Origin: Planctomycetaceae bacterium
GTDB taxonomy: Bacteria; Planctomycetota; Planctomycetia; Planctomycetales; Planctomycetaceae
DNA: 64,000 nucleotides
Assembly (NCBI GenBank): GCA_028284485.1
Contig: JANQRQ010000055.1
Span: 1 to 64,000, forward strand
Direction of reading: 5' to 3'
The notes below the pieces were generated by a model. That model worked only from the letters and a program-made list of their open reading frames with translations, was not told the DNA's origin and made no database searches. Both the position numbers and the translations under genes were made by a program. The number at the start of each line of letters is the position of its first letter. Position 1 is the stretch's first letter. This document shows, piece after piece, positions 27,591 through 37,994 of the stretch.

Positions 27591-29291
27591 CTATCGACCG
27601 AGTAGCAGTAGCTCGTCAATCATCTGCTGAGCGGTCGAGATGACGCGTGCGTTGCCACGGTAGACGGCTGAGACGTTGATCATCTCAACGAGTTCTTCAC
27701 CGATTTCGACGTTTGATTTTTCCACAGCACCAGTTTGAACCGTGCCTGATCCCAGAGTTCCCGGCGTTCCGATTCGCGGTACGCCCGAATTCACGCCGGT
27801 GACAAACAGGTTGTCGCCAGTCTTGATCAATCCGGCGGAATTGGCAAACGTGGCGAGCACGATTTGCCCGACCGCTGAAATGAGGCCATTGTCAAACACT
27901 CCTCGAACCAACCCCTGTTGGTCGATGACAAAATCGGTCAGCGTTCCCGGGGGAGTGCCGTCCTGGGAAACAAACTGCAACTCGCTGCTCCCGGTGGTGA
28001 CACCGCCAAAGACCTTTGTCAGATCCATGTCAAACTGCAAAGAACTGGCAGCAGTCAAATCGCGATCGACTGCAAAAGTGTTGTCGAGGTTGGCCGTAAT
28101 ACTACCAACGCTATCAAACGAAAGGGTGCCGTTTCCGAGTGCAATGTCGACGTCACTGTCGTCGGCTGATTCCACCAAGTACCGAAACGTTGTCGAATTC
28201 GATGAGGTGGATTCGAGATAAGCATGCAGCTGCACACTGATCGGCGTTCCCAGCGAATCGTAAACCACGAAACTCGTCGATGCGCTCTCTCCATTGGCCG
28301 TTTGTGATTTCGCGAACCCCAGGTCCAACGAATTCCCGCCGAGCTGAAAAGCTCCTGCTGAAATCGTAATGTCGTTGACCGTGCCGAAGTTGCCGGTAAT
28401 CTCAATTTGCCCCGATCCCCCGGCATCCATCACAACGCCCGGTGTTCCGGGCAAAGGCGTTCCGGCAGAATCAGTCTCCTGGATCCCCAGGGAGTCGTTG
28501 AGAAAATCGAGAAACTCCTGAAACGTCGTGCCCGCTTGGACGGTCAGTGTGGTCGTGCTGAGGGTTCGCGGCCCTTTCATCGGAGCAAACGAAATCAGGT
28601 CATTGACCGCAAACAGCGGAGTCGCAGGATCTGAAAGTAAACGAACATCCGCCAGCGGCGTTGTCCCCGCCGTCGCGCCGGTGATTGCCGCGGCGGCGCC
28701 GTCCACCAATGCGGCACTCGTCAGCACGCTGCCTTGTGTGGCCACATCGCCCGTGCTCAGCAGCGATCCAGAGATTTCGACGTTCGTTGTCGGCCTTCCG
28801 CTCGTCACGGAACCAAAAGGAATCTCCAGCGGAACAAGGCTGCTGGTGTCAACATTTCCGGATAAATCGATGTCGTAGCCCAATACTCTCGCGCCGAGTG
28901 TGTTCACCAGTTGGCTCTGCTCGTTGAGCAAGAAGTTTCCGGCACGGGTGAAAGACTGGCCGTTGTTACCATCGACGACAAAGAATCCCGGTCCTTGAAT
29001 CGCAAGGTCACTCGTATTGCCGGTCGTGAGCAATGCCCCTTGCCCAAAATTCGTGATGACCGATGCTGTCTTAGCACCGAGTCCGATTTGCATCGGGTTA
29101 GTTCCGCCATTGGTTGCGGACGGAGGAGCACCAATACTCAAAGTTTGCGACAACTGAGTCGAGAACGAGATTTGAGCGGCCTTGAATCCGTTCGTATCGC
29201 TGTTTGCCAGGTTATCGCCGATGACGTCGATCGCCGTCTGGCTCAGCTGCATGCCACCTTGCGCTGTGTTCAGCGTTGTGGTCAATCCCAT
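27591..29291 (-). CDS. flgE: Flagellar hook protein FlgE
   Basis: 566 residues. The N-terminus has the flagellar rod/hook signature (TTLNTAQGGMQLSQTAID, then VIGDNLANSDTNGFK) and the C-terminus the matching basal-body segment (NVEIGEELVEMINVSAVYRG, then NARVISTAQQMIDELL). The central part, including GDNLFVTGVNSGVPRIGTPG, is typical of FlgE rather than the shorter FlgG or FlgF. The start has an unusual G-rich leader (GAGGGAGTTGAAGGGGG) upstream. No other flagellar gene is adjacent, so it is separated from its usual operon. Confidence 0.88.
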   Translation of the reverse strand: MGLTTTLNTAQGGMQLSQTAIDVIGDNLANSDTNGFKAAQISFSTQLSQTLSIGAPPSATNGGTNPMQIGLGAKTASVITNFGQGALLTTGNTSDLAIQGPGFFVVDGNNGQSFTRAGNFLLNEQSQLVNTLGARVLGYDIDLSGNVDTSSLVPLEIPFGSVTSGRPTTNVEISGSLLSTGDVATQGSVLTSAALVDGAAAAITGATAGTTPLADVRLLSDPATPLFAVNDLISFAPMKGPRTLSTTTLTVQAGTTFQEFLDFLNDSLGIQETDSAGTPLPGTPGVVMDAGGSGQIEITGNFGTVNDITISAGAFQLGGNSLDLGFAKSQTANGESASTSFVVYDSLGTPISVQLHAYLESTSSNSTTFRYLVESADDSDVDIALGNGTLSFDSVGSITANLDNTFAVDRDLTAASSLQFDMDLTKVFGGVTTGSSELQFVSQDGTPPGTLTDFVIDQQGLVRGVFDNGLISAVGQIVLATFANSAGLIKTGDNLFVTGVNSGVPRIGTPGTLGSGTVQTGAVEKSNVEIGEELVEMINVSAVYRGNARVISTAQQMIDELLLLGR

Positions 29292-30166
29292 AACCGACCC
29301 CCTTCAACTCCCTCGCACTCGCCAGTTTTGTGAAGTCATCTCCCCAGAACGATCGTCCAGTTTTTCCGAATCGCCTCGGACGAATCCTTTTTGTCATCGA
29401 CAAAATCGGGTCAATCGTCAGAGTCGAATTTCAGAAGAAGATCAGGCAGCAGCGCTGGTTTGCCGAGGTCAAACTTTGACGAACGATCGAACGAACAGAG
29501 ATGGTCGTCTTCATGCCGGTCGAATTCCTCAGCCAAACCATGTGTCTTTCCCAAACCCAGCGGGGAACCACTCAATTGGCGGTGTGTGTCACCGAAGATG
29601 TCACCCACTGGACCACTCCTGACAGCGAATTGCACGCGTGTAACAACTCACTTTATTTTTGAGATATTTTTGTCGGAGGGAAATCGCCCACACGCGGCAG
29701 ACCAGCGTAGACAGTTGGGATTAGGTCTATCGCATGAGGAGGTAGGAAATCGATTCGTACCATCTTCGGAACTAACGGAAGTCGTAGGGTGGGTGCAGCG
29801 GAGCGGAACCCACCGTTCATGAATTCGAAGGGGGGGTTCGCGACGGAGCGGGTGAGGAATCTTGCCAGGACAGGTCCTGGCCTACCATTGTCTAACAGAA
29901 GTGAAGAGAGATAACGGAGTTCCTTCCTCTGCTCCATTCGTTGTCTCCTGTTGAAACGATTCTCATCCCACAAAACAGCATCGGCGGTTGGCTTCGAATC
30001 GTTATCCCCAGGACTGGTCGTGGCCTGCAAGTCGTAGGGTGAGTGCAGCGGAGCGGAACCCACCGTTCATGCAATCGATGATGCGGGTACGAGGCAAAGC
30101 GATTAAGGGTGCCATGGTCCACGTCGCGTCAGCAGCGTGGCCATGCGTCGCTGCCAATCGATGAAG
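29292..30166. other. 875-bp gap with dispersed repeats
   Basis: 29300-29640 shows no convincing gene (a 74-codon minus-strand frame at 29411 lacks recognisable features). From about 29780 the repeats found at 24836-25086 recur: GTAGGGTGGGTGCAGCGGAG (29781), CAGGACAGGTCCTGGCCTAC (29867), a degenerate copy at 30010-30065, and the 79-bp direct repeat from 30094. Confidence 0.6.
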
Positions 30167-30172
30167 CTATCG
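30094..30172. repeat. 79-bp direct repeat, copy 1
   Basis: Starts GCAAAGCGATTAAGGGTGCC and ends GATGAAGCTATCG. Copy 2 at 31969-32047 is in the same orientation and differs at one position (30126: C here, A in copy 2 at 32001). The last 6 bases overlap the 3' end of the gene at 30167. Confidence 0.8.
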
Positions 30173-31024
30173 TCGGGTTAGTTTTTCAACGTCCCACTTT
30201 TCGAGATAGTTCCTAGTCCACAAGTCGAGTGACGCTTGGTCCATTTCTCGTCCGTCCATCCAGATCCGAACTATCGCTATTTGGCGCGCAAAAGTCTCAA
30301 TGTCGAGTCCGTTCGCGTTGCAGGTTTCATGGGCTAGTTGACCTCGCGCAATCGCGTATCGGCGATACAAATCAGGATATTGCTCTTTGGTTGATTGTTC
30401 GTCAGTTGGCCGAAGGGGCCGGCTTTTATTGCGGAATCTTTCATCGATAATCTCTTGGCATTCCTTCAGTCCTGCCCGATAGGAATGAAATAGCCTTAGT
30501 TGCGCATCATTCGGTTTCTGCTTTGGATCTCGCCACTGCCATTTGATACGGGCATCTTCCCAATCCGGGACGCTCGGGCCGGTAGCAAATAAAGCCTGTA
30601 GAATATGGCAACCGTCGCGAGCCTCTCCATCTTCGCTACTGTCATAGATCGACAGAATAATCAACTTGCTCTCAGCGGTTGGCAGCGTCGCTTCGATATC
30701 TACCTTTAAGTCTTGCCAGATCTCCTTGGCGGCTGATTCGACTTCTTCCTTTGCATGTGGATTCGGAACGACGGCATGGGCATATCTGTATTGAACGTAT
30801 TCGTTATCTTTTTCTGCAAAATCGATGATGGAGTAGGGACGTTGCTCACGATCCCAAATAAATCGGCCTGGCAGCTCCGGCGAGTTCTCGGGCGCAGAGT
30901 AGATCCAAAACCCGCCAATGATACAGAGCGCAGTAGAGTAGCTGCACACAGCAATGACGAACCAGGAAGATCTGCTCGAAGACGGCTGACCGTCCTTCGT
31001 CTTGATGAACGAAGTTTCTGGCAT
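30167..31024 (-). CDS. Membrane-anchored protein of unknown function
   Basis: 285 residues; one transmembrane segment near the N-terminus (about 20-42) after a Ser/Arg-rich cytoplasmic tail. The rest is predicted to be exported and is mostly charged and helical, with several Trp and Cys residues but no recognisable motif. Together with the methyltransferase-like gene upstream it is bounded by the 79-bp direct repeats. Family not recognised. Confidence 0.7.
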   Translation of the reverse strand: MPETSFIKTKDGQPSSSRSSWFVIAVCSYSTALCIIGGFWIYSAPENSPELPGRFIWDREQRPYSIIDFAEKDNEYVQYRYAHAVVPNPHAKEEVESAAKEIWQDLKVDIEATLPTAESKLIILSIYDSSEDGEARDGCHILQALFATGPSVPDWEDARIKWQWRDPKQKPNDAQLRLFHSYRAGLKECQEIIDERFRNKSRPLRPTDEQSTKEQYPDLYRRYAIARGQLAHETCNANGLDIETFARQIAIVRIWMDGREMDQASLDLWTRNYLEKWDVEKLTRR

Positions 31025-31248
31025 AACTAAGGGTCCGGCAGCCCGATTCTGCCTAATCGTTATTCATACGATCACGCGGATATCTGGTTCTAAATCATAC
31101 TCGTTCCATATCCCCGGGAACACAACCAGTCTTGAGAACTTGTTGCGTTCTTACAGAACGAATGACCAAAAAGCTATCGTGCGGTGGGTTTCGCTGCGCT
31201 GCACCCACCCTACGCGGCTACCAATCATTGCTTGTGATTAATTCGTGC

Positions 31249-31881
31249 TCAGTAGATCCCGGGAAAGAAGCGATACTTCACTTGCTTGCGATAAGTGACG
31301 TACGAATCGCTTTGGGACATAATCTCCTCTTCGTACCGGGCTCGCCTGTCGTAGAGGAATGTCGTCAGCAGTAGCAGGCAAACGTTGTAAACCGACAGGT
31401 TTTTGATGACGTACGCGATCTTAATGATGATCGAAGAAGAGTACATCGGGTGCCGAACAACTTGATAGACAGCTCCGGTTTTCACGCGCCGCAGTGCCGG
31501 AAGCAGATCGTAGCTTCTGCCGAGCACCAATGCGGTCACGATCCCTAAGACAACTGAAAACGAAACGAGCACATCCGCCAAGTTCGCAAGCATCGGGCCG
31601 ATCTCGATCCCCTGCCCTGAAAAGAAATAGCCGGAGAAGGAGGTGAGTAGCGCAACGGCCCAATGAATCGGATTCATGCTGACGACAGAGGGTCTCTCTC
31701 GAATCAAGAACAGCAGCGAGATGGTGGCGTTGTAAACGAACCACAGCACTCGCGAGAGTTCGAGATTATCCAGAAGCGTCCGATAGCGATAGGCGGTGAG
31801 CGATCCCCAAAAGAGAAACAGCAACAGGCTGAAGAAGTGGCTTTTCAGAAACCACTCGAGTTTTGTGTTCTTGAATTGCAT
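31249..31881 (-). CDS. Isoprenylcysteine carboxyl methyltransferase (ICMT)/PEMT-like membrane protein
   Basis: 210 residues from the ATG at 31881. Five or six hydrophobic segments. The C-terminal third carries the family signature: GAVYQVVRHPMYSSSII, then a membrane hairpin and RARYEEEIMSQSD..YRKQVKYRFFPGIY, matching the RHPxY and E-E.F..Y..Y pattern of ICMT/phospholipid methyltransferases, which use S-adenosylmethionine at the membrane. The substrate is unknown; bacteria lack prenylated proteins, so lipids or a small molecule are likelier. Flanked by the 79-bp direct repeats. Confidence 0.8.
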   Translation of the reverse strand: MQFKNTKLEWFLKSHFFSLLLFLFWGSLTAYRYRTLLDNLELSRVLWFVYNATISLLFLIRERPSVVSMNPIHWAVALLTSFSGYFFSGQGIEIGPMLANLADVLVSFSVVLGIVTALVLGRSYDLLPALRRVKTGAVYQVVRHPMYSSSIIIKIAYVIKNLSVYNVCLLLLTTFLYDRRARYEEEIMSQSDSYVTYRKQVKYRFFPGIY

Positions 31882-31968
31882 GACGCTCGGCGCACTGTGT
31901 GCAATCAACGTAACAAAGAATGCCGCTCGAACACGCCCCACCCAACGTAACGCTCATGTAGGAGACGT

Positions 31969-32047
31969 GCAAAGCGATTAAGGGTGCCATGGTCCACGTC
32001 GAGTCAGCAGCGTGGCCATGCGTCGCTGCCAATCGATGAAGCTATCG
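31969..32047. repeat. 79-bp direct repeat, copy 2
   Basis: Same orientation as copy 1 at 30094, one mismatch, 1875 bp further on. It lies 83 bp before the 3' end of the sulfatase at 32130. Confidence 0.8.
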
Positions 32048-32129
32048 AACGGTGGGTTTCGCTCGCCGGCACCGAATCTGCACGGCTTCGACGAGCCAAA
32101 TACGCCCACGAGAAGAGTCGTAAACCGCT

Positions 32130-33572
32130 CTATCTTGACTTCGACGAATTTCGCGGAGCATCGACTTCATCGTGCGTGGGGAGCCATTTCCTAAGTCGCT
32201 CTTTGACCGCAGCGTACTTGGGATCGTTCGCGAGATTCGTCCATTCATGGCGATCGTTTCGGTGATCGTATAGTTCCTCCCCGCCGTTTTCATAGCGCGT
32301 GTAGCGCCAATGCTCGTCCCGGATGGAGTGATTCCTAAAGCTGACCGTGGTGATCGCCGGTGTCGTACGCGGTGCAGTCGGATCGGTCAGTAGAGGCAGC
32401 AAGCTCGCCCCTTCCAGCTCCAGGTTGGGCGGCAGGCCGCACAAATCAATCAGGGTGGGATAAAGATCGAGCAGACTTACGGGCCGATAACAAACGCCAC
32501 CGGCCTTGGTGATACCCGGAGCAACAATAATGAGCGGAACGCGTGTCGCTTCTTCCCACAATGTCTTTTTGTCGACGTGTTCCTTGGTTCCAAGATGGAA
32601 TCCGTGATCGCTCCACAACACGATCAACGTATTCTCGGCATTGGGCCCCTGTTTCAGGGCATCCAAGACTCGACCAACCTGGGCATCGACAAAAGAGACG
32701 GTCGCCAGGTACGCCTGTACGATATCGGGGAGAACTTCATTCTTAACGGCGATCGGGTAGTGATTGTTGTTACGCGCCCACCGAATCGCCTCTTGAGGGA
32801 TGTCTTGTAGATCGTCCTCGCGAGTCGGCGGCAGCACGATCTGACTGCGCGGATGCATCGCAAAGTACTTTCGCGGCACATACCAAGGTTCGTGTGGCTT
32901 AACGACGCCGAATGCCAAAAAGAACGGCTTGTCGTGACTTTGCCTGAGCTGTTCGGCGGCCCAAGTTGCCGTTTGACCATCCATGGTCGCGTCGTCCGGG
33001 ACATCGATCGGACCCCAGTCGTACTGGCCCCTTTGACCGACTTGGTCCGCCAGCTTGTTGAAGTCCTGTCCGGTTGCAACAGCCTGATCGGGTTTGAACT
33101 TGGCCTTGCTGGGAAAGTGCACGTCCCAGGCTGCCGGATAAGAGCTGTGAAAGATCTTGCCTCCACGCAACGCTTTGTAGCCGTGATTGCGAAAATACTG
33201 GGGCAGGGTGACGACGTTTTGCAGCCGCGGTGCGCGCGTCCATCGCTGCGGATTATCGTAAACGCCAGAGGTCGATGGCCGAAGCCCTGTTAGAATGCTC
33301 GTGCGAGATGGGTTGCAATAAGCCGTTGTGCAATGAGCGTTGCTAAACAGAACGCCCTGGCCTGCCAAACGGTCAATGTGTGGTGTCTTGGCCTGAGGGT
33401 GTCCTCCCAGGCAACCGACCCAATCGTTCAGGTCATCAATGGAAATGAACAACACGTTGGGCCGATGGTCGGTCGCCTGTCCGACCTCCACTGCACGAAC
33501 TTTCTCGGCGGCCAAGCAGAGGCCGGCATGGATACCGATGAGGAATGAGATCAACGTGACAATCTTCAACAT
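32130..33572 (-). CDS. Sulfatase (iduronate-2-sulfatase-like), exported
   Basis: 480 residues from the Met at 33572, which directly precedes a clean signal peptide (LKIVTLISFLIGIHAGLCLA); upstream in-frame starts (33599, 33656) would add a non-hydrophobic leader. SIDDLNDWVGCLGGHP, the family metal-site segment, and formylglycine signature CNPSR at residues 86-90 are seen. The SIDDLND and YCNPSR forms and the closing LRKWLPTHDEVDAP are typical of iduronate-2-sulfatase-like planctomycete enzymes, though the actual substrate is unproven. Confidence 0.93.
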   Translation of the reverse strand: MLKIVTLISFLIGIHAGLCLAAEKVRAVEVGQATDHRPNVLFISIDDLNDWVGCLGGHPQAKTPHIDRLAGQGVLFSNAHCTTAYCNPSRTSILTGLRPSTSGVYDNPQRWTRAPRLQNVVTLPQYFRNHGYKALRGGKIFHSSYPAAWDVHFPSKAKFKPDQAVATGQDFNKLADQVGQRGQYDWGPIDVPDDATMDGQTATWAAEQLRQSHDKPFFLAFGVVKPHEPWYVPRKYFAMHPRSQIVLPPTREDDLQDIPQEAIRWARNNNHYPIAVKNEVLPDIVQAYLATVSFVDAQVGRVLDALKQGPNAENTLIVLWSDHGFHLGTKEHVDKKTLWEEATRVPLIIVAPGITKAGGVCYRPVSLLDLYPTLIDLCGLPPNLELEGASLLPLLTDPTAPRTTPAITTVSFRNHSIRDEHWRYTRYENGGEELYDHRNDRHEWTNLANDPKYAAVKERLRKWLPTHDEVDAPRNSSKSR

Positions 33573-34016
33573 TGTGTATTGCTTGTTGTCGACGTCCATT
33601 GCGCAGGCCTTACCTGGAGACGTTCCACGTCGGATCCCAAATGTTCGGAGTATCACTTCGACGGAAAATACTCATACATCGCGACTCACTCGTTGCAATA
33701 CTCGGAAACTACCCATGCCTTTATTGTAAACTCAAAAGCGGAATTGAGGGACAGCTGAGGGAAGGCATTTCGAATCGGCAGCTCAACACTGCATTTTCCA
33801 AACCGCAATAGCGCAAAAAAACCAGAAACGCTGTTCGGGTGAGCGTTCATGGCATTACAGCAAATTGCTCTTTCCTAGGCCTGCGAAGTTCGGTGTTTCA
33901 GCGCATGGCGCTGACTCGTGGTCGCGACAATCGTATTTTGTTCTATGATTGCCAGCTCCCACGAGCCAGATACATATGCACAGGAGAACAACTAAATCGC
34001 TCTAATTCGATGTCTT
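33573..34016. other. 444-bp gap without a supported gene
   Basis: Some AT-rich stretches and a few short open frames, none with a ribosome binding site or domain features. It probably holds the promoter of the sulfatase at 33572. Confidence 0.5.
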
Positions 34017-37000
34017 TTAATTCTTCAAACTGATGAGATATTTCATCAGGTCATCGAATTCCTGGCGGTCCTTGAGTGATCGCACCAATCCGTCGGGCAT
34101 CATTGATTTCTCCGAGTCGATCACCTCATCGATCGAAGAATCGGGTATTGCGATCGGTTTCGGTTCAGCGATGTTTCGCAGAACGATTCCGTCATCATCT
34201 TGGGAGATGCGAATTCCGGTAATCACTTTTCCGTCAAGCGTCACCACGTTGACCTGAGCAAACTCCTTGTCGATCTTCTTGGACGGATACAAAACCGAGT
34301 TCACCCAATCTACGGGCTGCATCGGCTTCGTGACCCTTGTCAAATCCGGACCCAACTTCGGCGCGTTGCCTGGTGGATCGTGGCAGGCAAAGCACGAGGC
34401 AGCCGAGGTGTAGAACAAACGCTTGCCACGTCGTAAATTCCCGTTCTCCCAGGCAATCTTGGCCAAATCCTCCGGTGATTGCTCAAGCAAGTTCTTTTCC
34501 AAAGCCAAGTTGTTAATGACGACCGGCTCTGTCAAATCTTCGATCGACATCAGTTCTCTCTCGAGCGGATGAAGCTTCTCCAACTCTTCAGGTCTCCAGA
34601 ACGTCGTTCGGCTGGAAGACTCCGCACGGACCATGGCAACCGTCTTCTCGTCGATCGGCGACGCCTGGTTACCCCACGTGTTGCGGACAAACGTCAACAC
34701 GTCGGCCATATCTCGGTCGTTCAACAAATCACGGAAAGCCGTCATCGGTGGAATACCGCGTGCGGGGTCATAGATCTTTCCGCGAACCTGCATTTTTCCC
34801 CACATGCCGTGAAGCGCGAGTTTGATTAAGCGTTCTTCGCTGCCGGTCACCCAAGGAGAGCCGACCAACGGTGGGTAAACCGTGCCGTTTCCTTGGCCGG
34901 TGGGGAGGTGACAAGTCGAACAATGCGATTCACGCTGAAATATCCCGCTTCCGCGTTTGTACGACTCGTGAAACTCGCGATCCAGATGACGGGGCGTCCG
35001 ATATCGCACCACATGCAGTTCCGGGGAAGCCACGAAATCGGCAGCCAATTTCGTATCAAAAGTCGTCCAAAAGTGTTCGACAGTTTTTGCAGCCACCGCT
35101 GCGTGCGCGACTTCGGAATTCAACAGCTTGTCCAGCACATCACTGTTGGTGACGTTATGCTGTTGGTGCAACCACAGTGCTTCCAACAAATGGTGAGATT
35201 CCGTTTCATCGTTGGGATCGAAGTCTTTCGCCCAAGCCTGAACCGCAGCGATCACGGCATCAGAATCACGAGCACTCAATTCAACGCGGGTTCGATGTCG
35301 CACACCATCGACAGGGTGCTTCAAGTTTTCCAGCAACTGTTCGATCGGCTGATCGTGAATTGCAACTGGTTCTTGCAGCGGTCGACCTTTGGCGGTCAAT
35401 CGCAAGATCCGACCGTGTTTGTGGTCCCGACTGGGGTCGCGAATGTTGTGCTGCATGTGGCCGATAATCATGTTGTGCCAGTCGGCCACGTACAGTGCGC
35501 CATCTTCGCCAACGATCGCATCGCTGGGGCGGAAGTTGCGGTCTTCGCCGTTTAGCAATTCTTGGTGCGGCGTGCCCCAAACGTGTCCGTACTCGCGTTT
35601 GCCGCCGTCACCTCGGTTCAAGTCGTACTGTTTGACTCCCAAGAACCCGATCACGTTCAAGATCAAGAAGTCTTGCTGCATGTCCTCGGGAAAGTGCGCC
35701 GACGACAAGATTTCGTTTGCCGGCACCGGGCGAAACTCTGTCGCCAGTAGGGAATGCATTTGGAACCCGTTCTTGTGTGGTCGAACCTGGTACGACTTTC
35801 CGCCGGTCCCATCGTTGGCGTACAAATAACCCCAGCGATCAAAGCTGGTGCCGTGCGGGTTCGGGCTGTTGGCAGCGACCGGTGTGATCGCAAACGTCCG
35901 TGGATCGAATCGGTACATTCCCGATCCGCCTATGTTCAAGTTCTGTTTCCACGGCGTTTCGTGGTTGTGAACCAGGAAAATACCACTCTGCCAGTAGATT
36001 CCCCCATCGGGACCATAGATCAGGTTATTCGCGGCGTGGTGAGTGTCCGACGTTCCCAAGCCTTGCAGGATTGGGTATCGCACGTCGGCTACGTCATCAC
36101 CATCGGTATCCTTTAAGAACAACAAATCGGGACCGGAAGTGACCAAGACGCCTCCGCCCCAAAACTCAAAACCCAAGGGGTTGTGAACGTGCGCGAAAAT
36201 CTTGCGCTCGTCAGCAACGCCGTCGCGATTCGTGTCCTCAAAGATCATCAAGCTGTCTTTCAGATCATCGCCGGGTTGCCATTTCGGATACGAATTCCAA
36301 CTGGCCGTCCAAAGTCGTCCTTTCGCATCCACTTGCAGTTGCACGGGATTGGCAAGATCGGGGAACATGTCTTCGGATGCAAAAATGTTTAGCTCAAAGC
36401 CATCCGGCACTTTGATTTGTTCTAAGCTCTCTTCGGGGCTCAGGTAGTTCGTGCTGCCTTCTTTTTCCTTACTTGAACTCCGACTTCCGCCGCCGACATT
36501 GGTTTTCACAACGAGCGGCGCGGGCACGTTCGTGTCGTCCGGTTTGATCGATTTCCCACTCGCAGCGGCCCAAATGACCGGGTCGCGGTTGGCGGTCATC
36601 AGGTCCAGCATCTTCAGTTCGTGAACCAATACGTCGGCGTTAGTTTGACCGTCGACAAAGCTGAGCGTTGAACGAGAACCCCAAATGTCGTTTCCGTCGG
36701 TCGCGCGGTATCGATTGTGCCAATGCCAGTTCTTGTCTTGGACCGCGTTGTAAATTAACGAAAGTGAATCGCCCGCGACTGCGGAACTGCCGACCAATTG
36801 TTGCGCGATGACGTCGGCCAGTTTGCGGTACCCATTGGCGTTCAGGTGAATCCCGTTCAGCGTCAACGGTTCTTCCGACATGTCGTACAGATTCAATGTC
36901 GGCGTGAACAAATCGACGAACGTCGCGCCCGCTGCGTCGGCGGCGTTCTTCGTCGCTTGTGTGAATGCATTCAGGTTCGCGTTCAGCTCATTCCCGTCGG

Positions 37001-37526
37001 GAAGGTGCCGGTTGCCGGTGTACTCGTAAGCGATCGGGCTGAACAAAACAAATCGAGCATCAACGCCTTTCTGTTTGCGCAGCGCCCTGTAGTTTTCAAC
37101 GAGCTTGACCAATTCCCCTTCGTACGCAGAGGCTCCCTCAGGGCCGGCGTGTGATTCGTTGTAGCCGAACATAATCCACACGACGCTGGGCGCGACATGC
37201 TGCAAATACTCGGTGTCGTTGGTGAAGCCTTTGTTTCGAGGGCGCTGATTGACAATGTCGCCCGAGAAACTCATGTTGCGAAAGCTTACGTTTTTGCCCT
37301 TCAAGGTCGCCTGCAAAACTGATTCGACCCAGGGATCATGCTGCATTCGGTCGGCTAAGCCGTTGCCGAAAATCGCGACGACGTCGTCTTGCTTGAATTC
37401 GAAGGGCACATCGGCCTTCGCTTCCGAGACGGTCAAGAATGAAAGAATCGTCACCAACGTCCAAACTGCAGACGCCAAGCGCCTGTGAAGATTCGAGTGA
37501 AGAAACTCAAAAACCTGAATTCGCAT
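34017..37526 (-). CDS. SGNH hydrolase / PVC-type dehydrogenase / cytochrome c fusion
   Basis: 1169 residues from the ATG at 37526 (GAGG six bases upstream; the longer frame begins with TTG). Three parts: residues about 40-240 form an SGNH/GDSL-type domain ([35 protein letters not shown]) like those acting on esterified carbohydrates; about 355-860 form a PVC-type dehydrogenase propeller and helical repeats ([33 protein letters not shown]); the end carries two haem c sites, CSTCH at about 869-873 and CFACH at about 1045-1049, followed by KLGPDLTRV. Haem-containing fusions of this type are a hallmark of planctomycetes; they are presumed periplasmic sugar oxidases. An exported leader is present. 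Confidence 0.9.
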   Translation of the reverse strand: MRIQVFEFLHSNLHRRLASAVWTLVTILSFLTVSEAKADVPFEFKQDDVVAIFGNGLADRMQHDPWVESVLQATLKGKNVSFRNMSFSGDIVNQRPRNKGFTNDTEYLQHVAPSVVWIMFGYNESHAGPEGASAYEGELVKLVENYRALRKQKGVDARFVLFSPIAYEYTGNRHLPDGNELNANLNAFTQATKNAADAAGATFVDLFTPTLNLYDMSEEPLTLNGIHLNANGYRKLADVIAQQLVGSSAVAGDSLSLIYNAVQDKNWHWHNRYRATDGNDIWGSRSTLSFVDGQTNADVLVHELKMLDLMTANRDPVIWAAASGKSIKPDDTNVPAPLVVKTNVGGGSRSSSKEKEGSTNYLSPEESLEQIKVPDGFELNIFASEDMFPDLANPVQLQVDAKGRLWTASWNSYPKWQPGDDLKDSLMIFEDTNRDGVADERKIFAHVHNPLGFEFWGGGVLVTSGPDLLFLKDTDGDDVADVRYPILQGLGTSDTHHAANNLIYGPDGGIYWQSGIFLVHNHETPWKQNLNIGGSGMYRFDPRTFAITPVAANSPNPHGTSFDRWGYLYANDGTGGKSYQVRPHKNGFQMHSLLATEFRPVPANEILSSAHFPEDMQQDFLILNVIGFLGVKQYDLNRGDGGKREYGHVWGTPHQELLNGEDRNFRPSDAIVGEDGALYVADWHNMIIGHMQHNIRDPSRDHKHGRILRLTAKGRPLQEPVAIHDQPIEQLLENLKHPVDGVRHRTRVELSARDSDAVIAAVQAWAKDFDPNDETESHHLLEALWLHQQHNVTNSDVLDKLLNSEVAHAAVAAKTVEHFWTTFDTKLAADFVASPELHVVRYRTPRHLDREFHESYKRGSGIFQRESHCSTCHLPTGQGNGTVYPPLVGSPWVTGSEERLIKLALHGMWGKMQVRGKIYDPARGIPPMTAFRDLLNDRDMADVLTFVRNTWGNQASPIDEKTVAMVRAESSSRTTFWRPEELEKLHPLERELMSIEDLTEPVVINNLALEKNLLEQSPEDLAKIAWENGNLRRGKRLFYTSAASCFACHDPPGNAPKLGPDLTRVTKPMQPVDWVNSVLYPSKKIDKEFAQVNVVTLDGKVITGIRISQDDDGIVLRNIAEPKPIAIPDSSIDEVIDSEKSMMPDGLVRSLKDRQEFDDLMKYLISLKN

Positions 37527-37643
37527 TTGGTACCTCAAAGAAGGTGGGGTCGCGTGAGTGAGCTACTATAAGAGTCGCTCTCTAATGGCATGCTAACGTT
37601 AAATATAACGTGCTAGATCGACTCTTGTCTTGTCTGAAAAGGA

Positions 37644-37931
37644 TCAGGATGTCTCCTTCGCACAATTGCCGAAAACGGCGTTGGCCTGCTTGAAAAAGAG
37701 GTCAGGCCAGCAGCCTTCCGCGGGAACGATCTCTCCGGAGTGGAAATAGGAAACGTCAAAGTCGGCAATGAGCAGTCTCGATAGTCGAATTTCCGGTACA
37801 TCAGAGGTCGCCTTAGCCGAGGTTATCGAAAAAGTCAAAACACCATTCGACGGCTGCTCTACTGCGAAGCTGGCACAATTCGTCAGCAGAAGTAAGCTCA
37901 GAAATAGAAAGAGTGAACTCAGTCTCATCAT
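37644..37931 (-). CDS. Small secreted protein of unknown function
   Basis: 95 residues from the Met-Met at 37931 (an in-frame start at 37988 adds a non-signal leader). A very hydrophobic segment (LFLFLSLLLLTNCASFA) forms the signal peptide, possibly lipidated at Cys because LTNC resembles a lipobox although Asn at -1 is unusual. The remainder, about 70 residues, contains a beta-rich stretch and two Cys. It lies 64 bp downstream of the DUF1080 gene and may be its operon partner. Confidence 0.55.
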   Translation of the reverse strand: MMRLSSLFLFLSLLLLTNCASFAVEQPSNGVLTFSITSAKATSDVPEIRLSRLLIADFDVSYFHSGEIVPAEGCWPDLFFKQANAVFGNCAKETS

Positions 37932-37994
37932 TCCAATTTGAATGCGGGCTCCGATTCCTGACAAGTGCAGCAGGCCTGTCATTGTCATCGGTGT

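Noticed and set aside
29411-29635. Minus-strand 74-codon frame upstream of flgE
   Set aside because: No ribosome binding site, signal or domain; partly overlapped by a longer featureless frame on the other strand. Cannot be supported.
34893-35555. Plus-strand open frame of 220 codons
   Set aside because: Antisense to the dehydrogenase/cytochrome fusion, whose haem motifs and propeller are unambiguous.
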